Source: Clostridiales bacterium (GTDB lineage Bacteria > Bacillota > Clostridia > Christensenellales > HGM11417). From it: a stretch of 34,628 nucleotides of DNA. Positions within the stretch are counted from its first letter, which is position 1; each line of letters opens with the position of its first letter. The translations under genes were made by a program, and so were the position numbers. Below the pieces are notes generated by a model that worked only from the letters and a program-made list of their open reading frames with translations, was not told the DNA's origin and did no database searches. The DNA lies in the NCBI GenBank assembly GCA_012519285.1, contig JAAYQN010000058.1, forward strand, positions 1 through 34,628, in the 5' to 3' direction. Below are positions 8,812 through 15,940 of this stretch, one piece after another.

Positions 8812-9840
8812 ATGGACATCTACAGCTTTTTGCCGAGCGAGCTTGAGGAGATAATTGCCGGCATGGGCTACGAGCCTTACAGGGCGAGGCAGCTTTTTTC
8901 CGGCCTTCACCGCGGGGGCAACCCTTATAAATTCGGCCTTTCCAAAAAACTTGTTGACGAGCTCCTGCAAAGGTACGAGTTTAGGCCCGTCGAGATAATA
9001 CGCAGCCTCAAGGCATCCGACGGCACGGAAAAGTTTTTGTTCAAGCTTTCCGGCGGCAACCTCATAGAGGGCGTGCTGATGAGGTATTCCTACGGCAACA
9101 CCCTGTGCGTGTCCACGCAGGTAGGGTGCGCCATGGGTTGCGCCTTCTGCGCCTCGACGATAGGGGGGATGGTGAGACATCTCACCGCGGGCGAGATCGC
9201 CGCCGAGGTCATAAGTGTAAACGCCCTGCGCAGGGAAGGGGAGGGGCGCTCTGTGACCAATGTGGTGCTTATGGGAAGCGGCGAGCCTCTACACAACTAC
9301 GACAACACCGTCAAGTTCTTGAGGATTGTCTCCCACGAGCTGGGCATTAACATTTCTCTGAGGAATATATCGCTCTCCACATGCGGGCTTGCCGATAAGA
9401 TTTACAGGTTTTCCGACGAAAACCTTCCCGTAACGCTGTCGCTATCCCTCCATTCCCCCTTCGACGAGGTGAGGAGGAAGATAATGCCTGTAGCAAAGAG
9501 ATACACCGTCGCAGAGACCGTAGAGGCGCTGAAGTACTATTTTGAAAAGACGGGCAGAAGGGGGATCATCGAATACGCCATGATTAAGGGCGTCAACGTT
9601 TCAGCCAAAGACGCCGCCGAGCTCAAGAGGGTTTTAAGGGGTCTAAACTGCCACATAAACCTGATAATGTTAAACGAAGTCAAAGAGAGCGACCTTTTTC
9701 CTCCCGGCATGGCGGAGGCGCTGCGCTTTAAGCGCATGCTCGCCGCTGAAGGGCTTTCCGCCACCATAAGGAAGAGCAAGGGCGCGGAGATAGAGGGCGC
9801 ATGCGGCCAGCTCAGGAGAAGGTATATCGAGCAAAATTAA
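8812..9840 (+). CDS. rlmN: Dual-specificity 23S rRNA / tRNA adenine-C2 methyltransferase
   Basis: This radical SAM enzyme methylates C2 of A2503 in 23S rRNA and A37 in some tRNAs. The 342-residue protein has the cluster motif CAMGCAFC (Cys-x3-Cys-x2-Cys) preceded by TLCVSTQVG. Also visible are the NVVLMGSGEPLHNYDN motif, the SLSTCG segment, LSLSLHSPFDEVRRKIMP, and the C-terminal GAEIEGACGQLR motif that holds the methyl-carrier Cys. It abuts fmt with no gap. The four Bacillus genes between rlmN and rpe or around them (rsmB, prpC, prkC, rsgA) are absent. Confidence 0.97.
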   Translation: MDIYSFLPSELEEIIAGMGYEPYRARQLFSGLHRGGNPYKFGLSKKLVDELLQRYEFRPVEIIRSLKASDGTEKFLFKLSGGNLIEGVLMRYSYGNTLCVSTQVGCAMGCAFCASTIGGMVRHLTAGEIAAEVISVNALRREGEGRSVTNVVLMGSGEPLHNYDNTVKFLRIVSHELGINISLRNISLSTCGLADKIYRFSDENLPVTLSLSLHSPFDEVRRKIMPVAKRYTVAETVEALKYYFEKTGRRGIIEYAMIKGVNVSAKDAAELKRVLRGLNCHINLIMLNEVKESDLFPPGMAEALRFKRMLAAEGLSATIRKSKGAEIEGACGQLRRRYIEQN

Positions 9841-9851
9841 AGGAGATAGAG

Positions 9852-10520
9852 ATGGCGCGAAAAAAGGTGTTGATAGCTCCGAGCATACTTTCGGCTGACT
9901 TTTCGAGGATGAGGGAAGAGATTGAGAGGATTAAGAACGCCGACATGATTCACTGCGACGTCATGGATGGAATGTTCGTGCCAAACTTAAGTTTCGGACC
10001 CAAGATGGTCGCCGACATCAGGCCTCACACTCGCCTGCCCCTTGACGTCCACCTCATGATAGAAAAGCCCCAAAGATACATCGAGGCTTTTGCCGAGGCG
10101 GGCGCGGACTTCATAACCGTCCACTACGAAGCGTGCGGCGAGGAGCTCAGCAACGTGCTGGACGCAATCAGGCGCCTCGGCAAAAAGAGCGGCGCCGTAA
10201 TAAATCCCAAGACGCCCGTTAGCGTGCTTCAAAAGAGCCTGAGCCGCTGCGACATAATCCTGCTTATGAGCGTAAATCCCGGCTTTGGCGGGCAGAGCTT
10301 CATTGACCCCGTCTTAGACAAGCTCCGCGAGGCGAGAAAGATGATAGACGACAGCGGCCTCGATATCCTGCTCGAAATAGACGGAGGCATAAACGCCAAA
10401 TACGCGCCGCTTGCTGTCGAGGCGGGGGCGGACGTGCTGGTGGCGGGCAATTACCTTTTCACCTCCGACGACATTGACGCGGCAATGGAGAGCATGAGAA
10501 AACACGCGGGGGCAGCGTAA
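9852..10520 (+). CDS. rpe: Ribulose-phosphate 3-epimerase
   Basis: It interconverts ribulose 5-phosphate and xylulose 5-phosphate in the pentose phosphate pathway. The 222-residue TIM-barrel protein starts with IAPSILSADF. Metal and catalytic sites are visible in MIHCDVMDGMFVPNLSFGP, DVHLMI, MSVNPGFGGQSF and LEIDGGIN, ending with the phosphate-binding VAGNYLF. The ATG at 9852 has AGGAGATAGAG directly upstream. An earlier in-frame start at 9801 lies inside rlmN. The stop codon falls within the loop of a terminator-like hairpin. Confidence 0.96.
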   Translation: MARKKVLIAPSILSADFSRMREEIERIKNADMIHCDVMDGMFVPNLSFGPKMVADIRPHTRLPLDVHLMIEKPQRYIEAFAEAGADFITVHYEACGEELSNVLDAIRRLGKKSGAVINPKTPVSVLQKSLSRCDIILLMSVNPGFGGQSFIDPVLDKLREARKMIDDSGLDILLEIDGGINAKYAPLAVEAGADVLVAGNYLFTSDDIDAAMESMRKHAGAA

Positions 10521-10533
10521 GGCTGCCCTTTTT
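10510..10533 (+). terminator. Terminator-like hairpin overlapping the rpe stop codon
   Basis: GGGCAGC (10510-10516) pairs perfectly with GCTGCCC (10522-10528) around a five-base loop, followed by TTTTT. The rpe TAA lies in the loop. Translating ribosomes reaching the stop would cover the stem, so termination could depend on rpe translation. thiN starts 13 bases later, suggesting partial rather than full termination. Confidence 0.65.
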
Positions 10534-10545
10534 GCGGTGAAAAAT

Positions 10546-11160
10546 ATGGATTACGTTATAATCTTGAACGGGGACAAGCCCGCCTTACCGCCGAACCTTT
10601 TCAAGGGCAAAAGAGTGATCTGCGCCGACGGGGCCTACTCTTACGCTGCGGAGATGGACATCGAGGTGGAGCTCCTCATCGGCGACATGGATTCCATAAA
10701 ATATGTTCCCAAAACGGTGAACATTACCAGGTTTTCGAGCGACAAGGACGCCACCGACGGGCAGCTGGCGCTTGACGAGGCTATAAGGAGGGGCGCCAAA
10801 GACATAACCATAATCGGCGCCTCGGGGGGAAGGGATGACCACTACATGGGAAACCTCATTCTCTTATACCGAGCGCTCAGAAGGGGCGTAAGCGCCAGGA
10901 TAATAACAGACCACTGCGACATATTTATGTTCGACAAGAGCGTAAGGTTTCCCGTAAAGAAGAATTATTACCTTTCCATAGTACCTTTTGGCGGTTTGCT
11001 GCATATAATGAATACAGAGGGGCTGAAATATCGCATTTGCGACAAGGTGCTTATGCTCGACGAGACTTTGGGCATTTCCAACGTGACTACGGCTGGCAGC
11101 GTGTATATAGAGGTCAAGTCGGGCTGCGGAATAGCGTACGTCACCCACGAGCAGATATAA
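10546..11160 (+). CDS. thiN: Thiamine pyrophosphokinase
   Basis: It transfers pyrophosphate from ATP to thiamine to give thiamine diphosphate. The 204-residue protein starts MDYVIILNGD. It carries the family motifs LLIGDMDSIK, FSSDKDATDGQLAL and IIGASGGRDDHYMGNLILL. A GTG at 10537 would add three residues; I prefer ATG 10546, although neither has a strong ribosome-binding site. The order rpe-thiN-spoVM is the Bacillus order. Placement just after the hairpin at the end of rpe suggests lowered or separate expression. Confidence 0.93.
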   Translation: MDYVIILNGDKPALPPNLFKGKRVICADGAYSYAAEMDIEVELLIGDMDSIKYVPKTVNITRFSSDKDATDGQLALDEAIRRGAKDITIIGASGGRDDHYMGNLILLYRALRRGVSARIITDHCDIFMFDKSVRFPVKKNYYLSIVPFGGLLHIMNTEGLKYRICDKVLMLDETLGISNVTTAGSVYIEVKSGCGIAYVTHEQI

Positions 11161-11175
11161 AGCTTAGGAGGTGTC

Positions 11176-11259
11176 ATGTTGAAGATTATTTGCATAAAGT
11201 CACCGCCAATACTAAGGGGTTTGCTCAGACTGCTCTTCCATAAGAAGATCTGCAAATAA
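11176..11259 (+). CDS. spoVM: Stage V sporulation protein M (27-residue amphipathic spore-coat anchor)
   Basis: An ATG behind the strong ribosome-binding site TTAGGAGGTG opens a 27-codon frame ending in TAA. The product is a short cationic amphipathic peptide: hydrophobic start, then IKSPPILRGLLRLL and a lysine-rich end. With a one-residue offset it lines up with B. subtilis SpoVM (26 residues): the IKxP element, the Pro that breaks the helix, and an Arg eight residues after it all coincide. SpoVM recognises the convex forespore membrane and recruits SpoIVA to start coat assembly. The position directly after thiN is exactly the Bacillus position. A gene this short is easily missed by gene callers. 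Confidence 0.9.
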   Translation: MLKIICIKSPPILRGLLRLLFHKKICK

Positions 11260-11312
11260 CAAAGCTCATTTATATTTCTCCCTTCAGTGCTGATACATAT
11301 CTCCTCATGCAG

Positions 11313-11340
11313 CAAAAGCACGGATAATGCCGTGCTTTTG
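11313..11340 (+). terminator. Strong terminator after spoVM
   Basis: An 11-bp perfect stem (CAAAAGCACGG / CCGTGCTTTTG) closes a six-base loop. The T-rich right arm supplies a short U stretch, and the A-rich left arm would let it work on both strands. It ends the long transcription unit that began with the gat and yicC genes. The stretch 11341-11502 that follows is AT-rich, with no open frame I would call. Confidence 0.8.
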
Positions 11341-11502
11341 TGAGTTTACGCGCTTCTTACTTGCATTCCCTCACGCCCTAAAAATTCCAATGGGATTACT
11401 TATTGACTTTTATATTCCCTTTTACTTTTTTCACAATCCTTTTCTTTTCTGAACGGTTTTCCCGAGAATTTTTTTAGCTTTTTTTCACAAAATAATATCG
11501 CT

Positions 11503-12627
11503 ATGAGAAGACGTGTCGGAAAAGCGTTTGCGGTGTTGTATCTTTTTGCCGCCGTGCTCTTTTGCTCGGCAAAAGTTGCGGCGGGGGCGGAGGTTATCCC
11601 CGCAAGGTCGATGATCATCATAGAGGCGTCCGCAGGCAGGCCGCTCTTTGAGAAAAACGCCTATCAGAAACTTCCTATGGCGAGCACCACTAAGATTATG
11701 ACCGCCATCGTCGCCATAGAGGAGTGCGACGTAAAAGAGGTGGTGACGATCCCCAAGCAGGCGTGCGGCATAGAGGGTTCCAGCATTTACCTCGAGGAAG
11801 GGGAGAAGCTGACCGTCGAACAGCTGCTGTACGGCCTCATGCTGCGCTCCGGCAACGACTGCGCGGTGGCTCTCGCCCTGCACGCCGGCGGCAGCGTGGA
11901 AGGCTTCGTAAAGAAGATGAACGAGAAAGCGCAGGCGATTGGCGCCTACGACACCCATTTCGCCAACCCCCACGGCCTGCACGCCGACGACCATTTCATC
12001 ACCGCTTATGACCTTGCGGTAATATCCTCTTACGCCATGAAGAACAGCCTCTTTAGGCAGATAGTTTCCACAAAGAGGATAGAGATACCGTGCACCACCA
12101 GGGATTACGGAAGGATACTGTACAACAAGAACAAGATGCTCTCGCGCTACGAAGGGGCGAACGGCATAAAGACGGGCTTTACCAGGCAGGCGGGAAGGTG
12201 CCTCGTTTCCTCGGCGATGAGGGACGGCATGGAGCTTATCTGCGTTGTGCTAAACTGTGGCCCGATGTGGGAGGTCTCCGAGCAGTACCTTGACAAAATG
12301 TTCGGGAAATACAGTTTAAAAACAGTTCTCGAGCCTTATAAATATTGGGGAGACATCGAAGTGGCAAAGAGGCCGGGCCTCAAAGTGGGCTACTATACAA
12401 AGGACAAGTTTGCCTACCCTTTATGCGAGGAGGACGAGGACAAGATTTCCATCAGGGTGGAGCTGCCTGACTCCCTCACCCCTCCCTTTAATAAGGACGC
12501 AGAGATAGGAAAAGTAAAATATTATTTTGAAAATGAGTTGATTTTTTCCACGAAAATCTATACCATAGATGGGGTGGGGGCTTTGACCTACACCGATGCC
12601 CTGGACAAAATCATCTCCCAGATGTAA
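11503..12627 (+). CDS. dacB: Secreted D-alanyl-D-alanine carboxypeptidase (sporulation DacB/DacF type)
   Basis: It trims the terminal D-Ala from peptidoglycan stem peptides outside the membrane. A signal peptide is visible: RRR then a hydrophobic stretch at residues 8-28, with likely cleavage near Ala-Gly-Ala. The penicillin-binding active-site set is complete: S61-T-T-K64, S116-G-N118 and K223-T-G225. A PBP5-like C-terminal domain follows from about residue 285. The ATG has no good ribosome-binding site, but no better start keeps the charged signal-peptide start. rluB follows directly, as it does after the Bacillus cluster dacB-spmA-spmB, which argues for a spore-cortex role. DacF is the alternative name. 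Confidence 0.88.
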   Translation: MRRRVGKAFAVLYLFAAVLFCSAKVAAGAEVIPARSMIIIEASAGRPLFEKNAYQKLPMASTTKIMTAIVAIEECDVKEVVTIPKQACGIEGSSIYLEEGEKLTVEQLLYGLMLRSGNDCAVALALHAGGSVEGFVKKMNEKAQAIGAYDTHFANPHGLHADDHFITAYDLAVISSYAMKNSLFRQIVSTKRIEIPCTTRDYGRILYNKNKMLSRYEGANGIKTGFTRQAGRCLVSSAMRDGMELICVVLNCGPMWEVSEQYLDKMFGKYSLKTVLEPYKYWGDIEVAKRPGLKVGYYTKDKFAYPLCEEDEDKISIRVELPDSLTPPFNKDAEIGKVKYYFENELIFSTKIYTIDGVGALTYTDALDKIISQM

Positions 12628-12628
12628 T

Positions 12629-13345
12629 ATGAGGATAAACAGGTATCTCGCCCTTTGCGGAGTGGGAAGCCGCAGGCAGGCCGAAAACTTAATCAGGCAA
12701 GGCAAGGTGAAGGTAAACGGCAAGGTGGTGAGCGACCTTGCCACTTTCGTTGACGAGGAAAACGACGTGGTGACCTGCCAGGGCAAAAGGCTTGAGCCGC
12801 CCGGAGAATTTACTTACATAATGCTTCACAAGCCCAAGGGCTGCGTGTGCACCGCACGGGACGAAAAGGGCAGGAAGACGGTATTTGACTTCCTCGAGGG
12901 GATTGACAAGAGGCTCTTTTCCGTTGGAAGGCTGGACTACGATACAGAGGGGCTTTTGCTCTTTACCGACGACGGGGAACTGGCCAACAAGCTTGCCCAT
13001 CCCTCAAGCGGCATCGGCAAGACCTATACGGTAAAAATAATGGGCCACATCGGGGAAAGCCAGCTCGAGGCATTGAGGCGGGGCGTTGAGCTCGACGACG
13101 GCTTCGTCACCTCCACGGCAAAGGCGGTTATCCTTGAATTAGGCCAGGATTACACAAAGCTTGAGCTTACCATTTATGAGGGCCGCAACAGGCAGATAAA
13201 GAGGATGTTTTCAGCCTTGGGCAAAGAGGTTACCTTTTTAAAGAGGACAAAGATAGGGGAGCTCAAGCTGGGCGGCTTAAAGAGGGGGACATATCGGCAT
13301 TTGAGGCCAAAAGAGGTGGAATATTTGAAAAATGCTGTCAGATAA
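12629..13345 (+). CDS. rluB: 23S rRNA pseudouridine synthase, RluB/RsuA family
   Basis: The 238-residue protein has an N-terminal S4 RNA-binding domain (MRINRYLALCGVGSRRQAE, residues 1-60) and a pseudouridine synthase domain. The catalytic Asp is D103 in the GRLDYDTEGLLLFTDDG block. The C-terminal EGRNRQIKRMFSALG motif is also present. The family converts a uridine in helix 89-90 of 23S rRNA, or in 16S rRNA for RsuA; gene order favours RluB. The ATG lies one base after the dacB stop. Earlier in-frame starts are inside dacB. Confidence 0.93.
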   Translation: MRINRYLALCGVGSRRQAENLIRQGKVKVNGKVVSDLATFVDEENDVVTCQGKRLEPPGEFTYIMLHKPKGCVCTARDEKGRKTVFDFLEGIDKRLFSVGRLDYDTEGLLLFTDDGELANKLAHPSSGIGKTYTVKIMGHIGESQLEALRRGVELDDGFVTSTAKAVILELGQDYTKLELTIYEGRNRQIKRMFSALGKEVTFLKRTKIGELKLGGLKRGTYRHLRPKEVEYLKNAVR

Positions 13346-13376
13346 ATATCGTCTGCCTCGGCATAACAGTAAGGGG

Positions 13377-13410
13377 GAATATCTTTGGAGAAGAGGATAT
13401 TCTCTTTTTT
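13377..13410 (+). terminator. Terminator after rluB
   Basis: GAATATC (13377-13383) pairs with GATATTC (13396-13402) around a 12-base loop, followed by TCTTTTTT. The stem is AT-rich but the U tract is good. It separates the dacB-rluB unit from the carboxylase operon. Confidence 0.65.
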
Positions 13411-13430
13411 GTTTTTTCGCCAAATTTCCC

Positions 13431-13459
13431 TTGCCTTGACAAAAATCATGTAGTATAAT
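13431..13459 (+). promoter_or_regulatory. Probable SigA promoter of the decarboxylase operon
   Basis: A perfect -10 box TATAAT lies at 13454-13459. TTGCCT at 13431-13436 is 17 bases upstream and is the likely -35 box. A perfect TTGACA at 13436-13441 overlaps it but has only a 12-base spacer, too short for normal SigA use. Transcription would start near 13466, giving a leader of about 300 bases. Confidence 0.6.
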
Positions 13460-13762
13460 ATCATGGGGGGGAAGTGGTATTACTTTTTTAACAAAGTTTA
13501 AAAACCCCTTATTAAAGGCAAGTAAGCGGCAAAGGCGTCGCACCGGCGGCCGGAGCAGGGCGGCGAATAAGCTTTTGGCGCAGAGCTTTAGTGATTTTCC
13601 CCGCTTCGCTCACAGTAGCAAACTGCCGCTCACAAGGAAAGTTTTAACCAGCAATTTGCCGCTGAAACAGCGGCGTTATTTGTGGCAATTGTAAAATCAT
13701 CGGGATTTTCGCCGCAAAATCTTATGCGCTTCATACGCTATTTTTTAACAATGGAGGGGCAA
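13460..13762 (+). promoter_or_regulatory. Long structured leader of the decarboxylase operon with alternative pairings
   Basis: No plausible gene occupies this stretch. It holds a perfect GCCGCTG-AAA-CAGCGGC hairpin at 13658-13674. It also has two copies of a similar 14-base element, AGCAAACTGCCGCT and AGCAATTTGCCGCT (two mismatches), at 13617-13630 and 13650-13663. AGCGGCA at 13525-13531 can pair with TGCCGCT in either copy, and the second copy can instead pair with CAGCGGC, so mutually exclusive folds are possible. I do not recognise a known riboswitch class. The ribosome-binding site GGAGGGG is at 13753-13759. Confidence 0.45.
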
Positions 13763-15169
13763 ATGGACAAAACAGCTTTACTTAACCGGAGAAAGCAGGA
13801 AATAATCTCCATCAGCGAGGGCATACGCGGCTTTCTCGAGAGCTTTCTCGACGAGTACAGCTTCGTCGAAATGGACACCTTCTTTTTCAGCAAAGGGGAG
13901 GCGTTTGACGAAGCCAGCAGCTTTGGCGAAGGGGTGATAACCGGCTACGCCACCATTGACGGCATACCAGCTTGCATCTTTGCCCAGAATTTCGAGGTTA
14001 GCAAGGGCGGTATGTCCAAGGCGCAGGCTGATAAAATCATAAAGATACAAAAGCAGGCCCAAAAGACCAGCGCAGCCATGATAAGCGTAATCGACACCGC
14101 CGGCGCCAAGCTCGGCGAGGGCATAACCGCGCTTGAGGGCTACGGCGGAATAATGGCGCAGGCCGCCAGGATGCGTAATGACATAACCCAAATCGCGATA
14201 ATCAAGGGAAGCTGTTTTGGGGCAATGAGCTATTTCGCGGCACTCAACGACTTCGTGATAATGATGGGCGACAGCGTCGCCTCGACGAGCAGCCCTGCCA
14301 TAATCTCGGCGTCTTCCCCAAACGGGGCAAAAACCGCCAATGAGATCTGCGGCGCAAAGTTCCATTTCGGCAAGACGGGCTTTTCGCATTTTGTCGCAAG
14401 TAGCGCCGACGAGCTGTCGGGCATTTTGAGGAGCATTCTTAACCTGCTCAGCGAGGAAGAGGATTTTGACCCCGACACCGACTTCAACAGGCAGGTTGAG
14501 GAGCTCAACGGCGCCTATGACGCCGACGCCCTCATCGAAAACCTCTTCGACGGCCCCATGCTCGAGCTCGGGAAAGGCTTTGCTCCCCAGATAAGGTGCG
14601 CTCTCGCCAAGCTCGGCGGAATCACCGTCGGAGCCATCGTGTGCGGCAGCGATGAAAAAGGGGTTTACTTAGGCCGAGAGTCATGCCTTAAAGCTGAGAG
14701 GTTTATCAGGCTTTTGAACAAATACAAGATACCGCTTTTAAGCTTTGTCAACTGCGCCGGGGTAAAGGGAGACGTTGAAACCGAAAGCGCCACCATTATC
14801 TCCGACGTGGCAAATTTAATTTCCGCCATATGCGACTTTGAGGGCGCAAAGATTTCCATAATATGCGGCAGGGCAATAGGGATAGGCTTTTCCGCGCTGG
14901 CGTCCAAATCCCTGGGCTTCGATAACTGCATAGCGTGGGCGGACGCCGTAGTCTCTCCGCTCGGCGAGGCTGCCTCAGCCGTATTGCGTTACTCCGACGA
15001 GATAAAAAACGCGCAGGACCCCGTGAGAATGAGGGAAGAGGTGGAGAGGCGCTATGCGCAGATAGAGGCCGACCCCTTTAACGCCGCAAAGTGCGGCAGC
15101 GTCGACAATATCATTATGCCCTCCGCGACCAGGCAGTACCTGATATCCATGCTGATGATGCTCGTCTGA
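13763..15169 (+). CDS. Acyl-CoA carboxyltransferase subunit of a biotin-dependent decarboxylase (MmdA/PccB-like)
   Basis: The 468-residue protein is built as two crotonase-like halves, as in the carboxyltransferase subunits PccB, MmdA and the transcarboxylase 12S subunit. The N-half has SKGGMSKAQADKI and DTAGAKLGEGITALEGYG (residues about 80-128). The C-half has FVNCAGVKGDVETE, GRAIGIGFSALAS and ADAVVSPLGEAAS. It is shorter than typical MmdA (about 510) and diverged in the oxyanion-hole region, where GSCFGAMSYF stands in for the usual GPCAGGAVY. It would move a carboxyl group between an acyl-CoA and biotin; methylmalonyl-CoA is the likeliest substrate, but malonyl- or glutaconyl-CoA cannot be excluded. 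ATG 13763 follows TGGAGGGGC; the frame is open further upstream but without support. Confidence 0.82.
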   Translation: MDKTALLNRRKQEIISISEGIRGFLESFLDEYSFVEMDTFFFSKGEAFDEASSFGEGVITGYATIDGIPACIFAQNFEVSKGGMSKAQADKIIKIQKQAQKTSAAMISVIDTAGAKLGEGITALEGYGGIMAQAARMRNDITQIAIIKGSCFGAMSYFAALNDFVIMMGDSVASTSSPAIISASSPNGAKTANEICGAKFHFGKTGFSHFVASSADELSGILRSILNLLSEEEDFDPDTDFNRQVEELNGAYDADALIENLFDGPMLELGKGFAPQIRCALAKLGGITVGAIVCGSDEKGVYLGRESCLKAERFIRLLNKYKIPLLSFVNCAGVKGDVETESATIISDVANLISAICDFEGAKISIICGRAIGIGFSALASKSLGFDNCIAWADAVVSPLGEAASAVLRYSDEIKNAQDPVRMREEVERRYAQIEADPFNAAKCGSVDNIIMPSATRQYLISMLMMLV

Positions 15170-15179
15170 GGTGCCGGCA

Positions 15180-15500
15180 ATGTGGGAAAACCTGTTTGAA
15201 AGTATTATAGTTTCCGTGATAGCCACGGCGATAACCTTTTTGTTGATGTCGCTGCTCATCGGCTTCATCGCGCTTTTCAAATACATTTTCAAGTACGTCG
15301 GCAGGGCGAACGATCAGCCGGCGGAGGCGCAGATGATAATCGAGGAGGCTTTGCCTTCCCAGCCCCGGGCAGAGAACGTGGATGAAGAGATAGTGGCCGC
15401 CATTACTGCCGCGGTCTCAGCCTGCCTTGAGAAAGAGGCAAAGGAGACGGGCCTTCCCGTTTCGGGCTTCGTGGTCCGCTCAATCAGGAGAAGAGTATAA
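15180..15500 (+). CDS. Small membrane subunit of a sodium-pump decarboxylase (OadG/MmdD-like)
   Basis: The 106-residue protein has one N-terminal membrane segment (about residues 7-36). A Pro/Glu-rich linker follows, then a soluble end EEIVAAITAAVSACL...FVVRSIRRR that is characteristic of gamma/delta subunits of oxaloacetate and methylmalonyl-CoA decarboxylases. In those complexes it holds the carboxyltransferase and pump together. TGAGGTG overlaps the previous stop and serves ATG 15180 at good spacing. A GTG at 15171 is inside that site. Confidence 0.8.
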   Translation: MWENLFESIIVSVIATAITFLLMSLLIGFIALFKYIFKYVGRANDQPAEAQMIIEEALPSQPRAENVDEEIVAAITAAVSACLEKEAKETGLPVSGFVVRSIRRRV

Positions 15501-15526
15501 TTTTTCAAGATTTTGGAGGAATAGAG

Positions 15527-15928
15527 ATGCGCAACTTCAGGATAACCGTCAACGGAAACGTATACGACGTGACAGTGGAAGAAATAGGAGAAAAAGCCGT
15601 AAAAGCGCCGAGGCCCGTTCCGGTGAAGGCGCCAGCTCAGAAGGCAATTTCAGCGACCGCTCCTCAGCCCACCATAGCGGCAGCAGCTCGGGAACCCCTC
15701 AAGCTCTCAGCCCCCAAGGGCATTGAGCTGAGGTGCCCCATGCCGGGGATGATCGTGAACTTAATGGTTCCCAACAGCACACCGGTAAAAAAAGGGCAGG
15801 TGGTGCTGTCGCTCGAGGCGATGAAGATGGAGAACGACATCGCGGCAAACGCCGACGGCGTCATAACCTTTACGGTACAAAAGGGCGCCAACGTTGACAC
15901 CGACGACGTGCTCGCGGTGATTAGCTGA
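15527..15928 (+). CDS. Biotin carboxyl carrier protein of the decarboxylase
   Basis: The 133-residue protein ends in a biotinyl-lipoyl domain. The biotinylation motif EAMKMEND is present, with K100 as the attachment site, flanked by PMPGMIVNLMV and by a closing GANVDTDDVLAVIS. Residues about 25-65 are an Ala/Pro/Lys-rich flexible linker that lets the biotin arm swing between sites. An N-terminal segment FRITVNGNVYDVTVEE is typical of MmdC/GcdC-like carriers. The ribosome-binding site GGAGG lies before the ATG. It would shuttle the carboxyl group between the carboxyltransferases and the membrane pump. Confidence 0.92.
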   Translation: MRNFRITVNGNVYDVTVEEIGEKAVKAPRPVPVKAPAQKAISATAPQPTIAAAAREPLKLSAPKGIELRCPMPGMIVNLMVPNSTPVKKGQVVLSLEAMKMENDIAANADGVITFTVQKGANVDTDDVLAVIS

Positions 15929-15940
15929 GTGTAGGGAGAG

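Noticed and set aside
13436-13459. Perfect TTGACA and TATAAT pair before the decarboxylase operon
   Set aside because: The spacer is only 12 bases; the overlapping TTGCCT at 17 bases is the more plausible -35 box.
13682-13762. N-terminal extension of the acyl-CoA carboxyltransferase from an upstream start
   Set aside because: No ribosome-binding site and no family similarity; ATG 13763 has GGAGGGG at proper distance.
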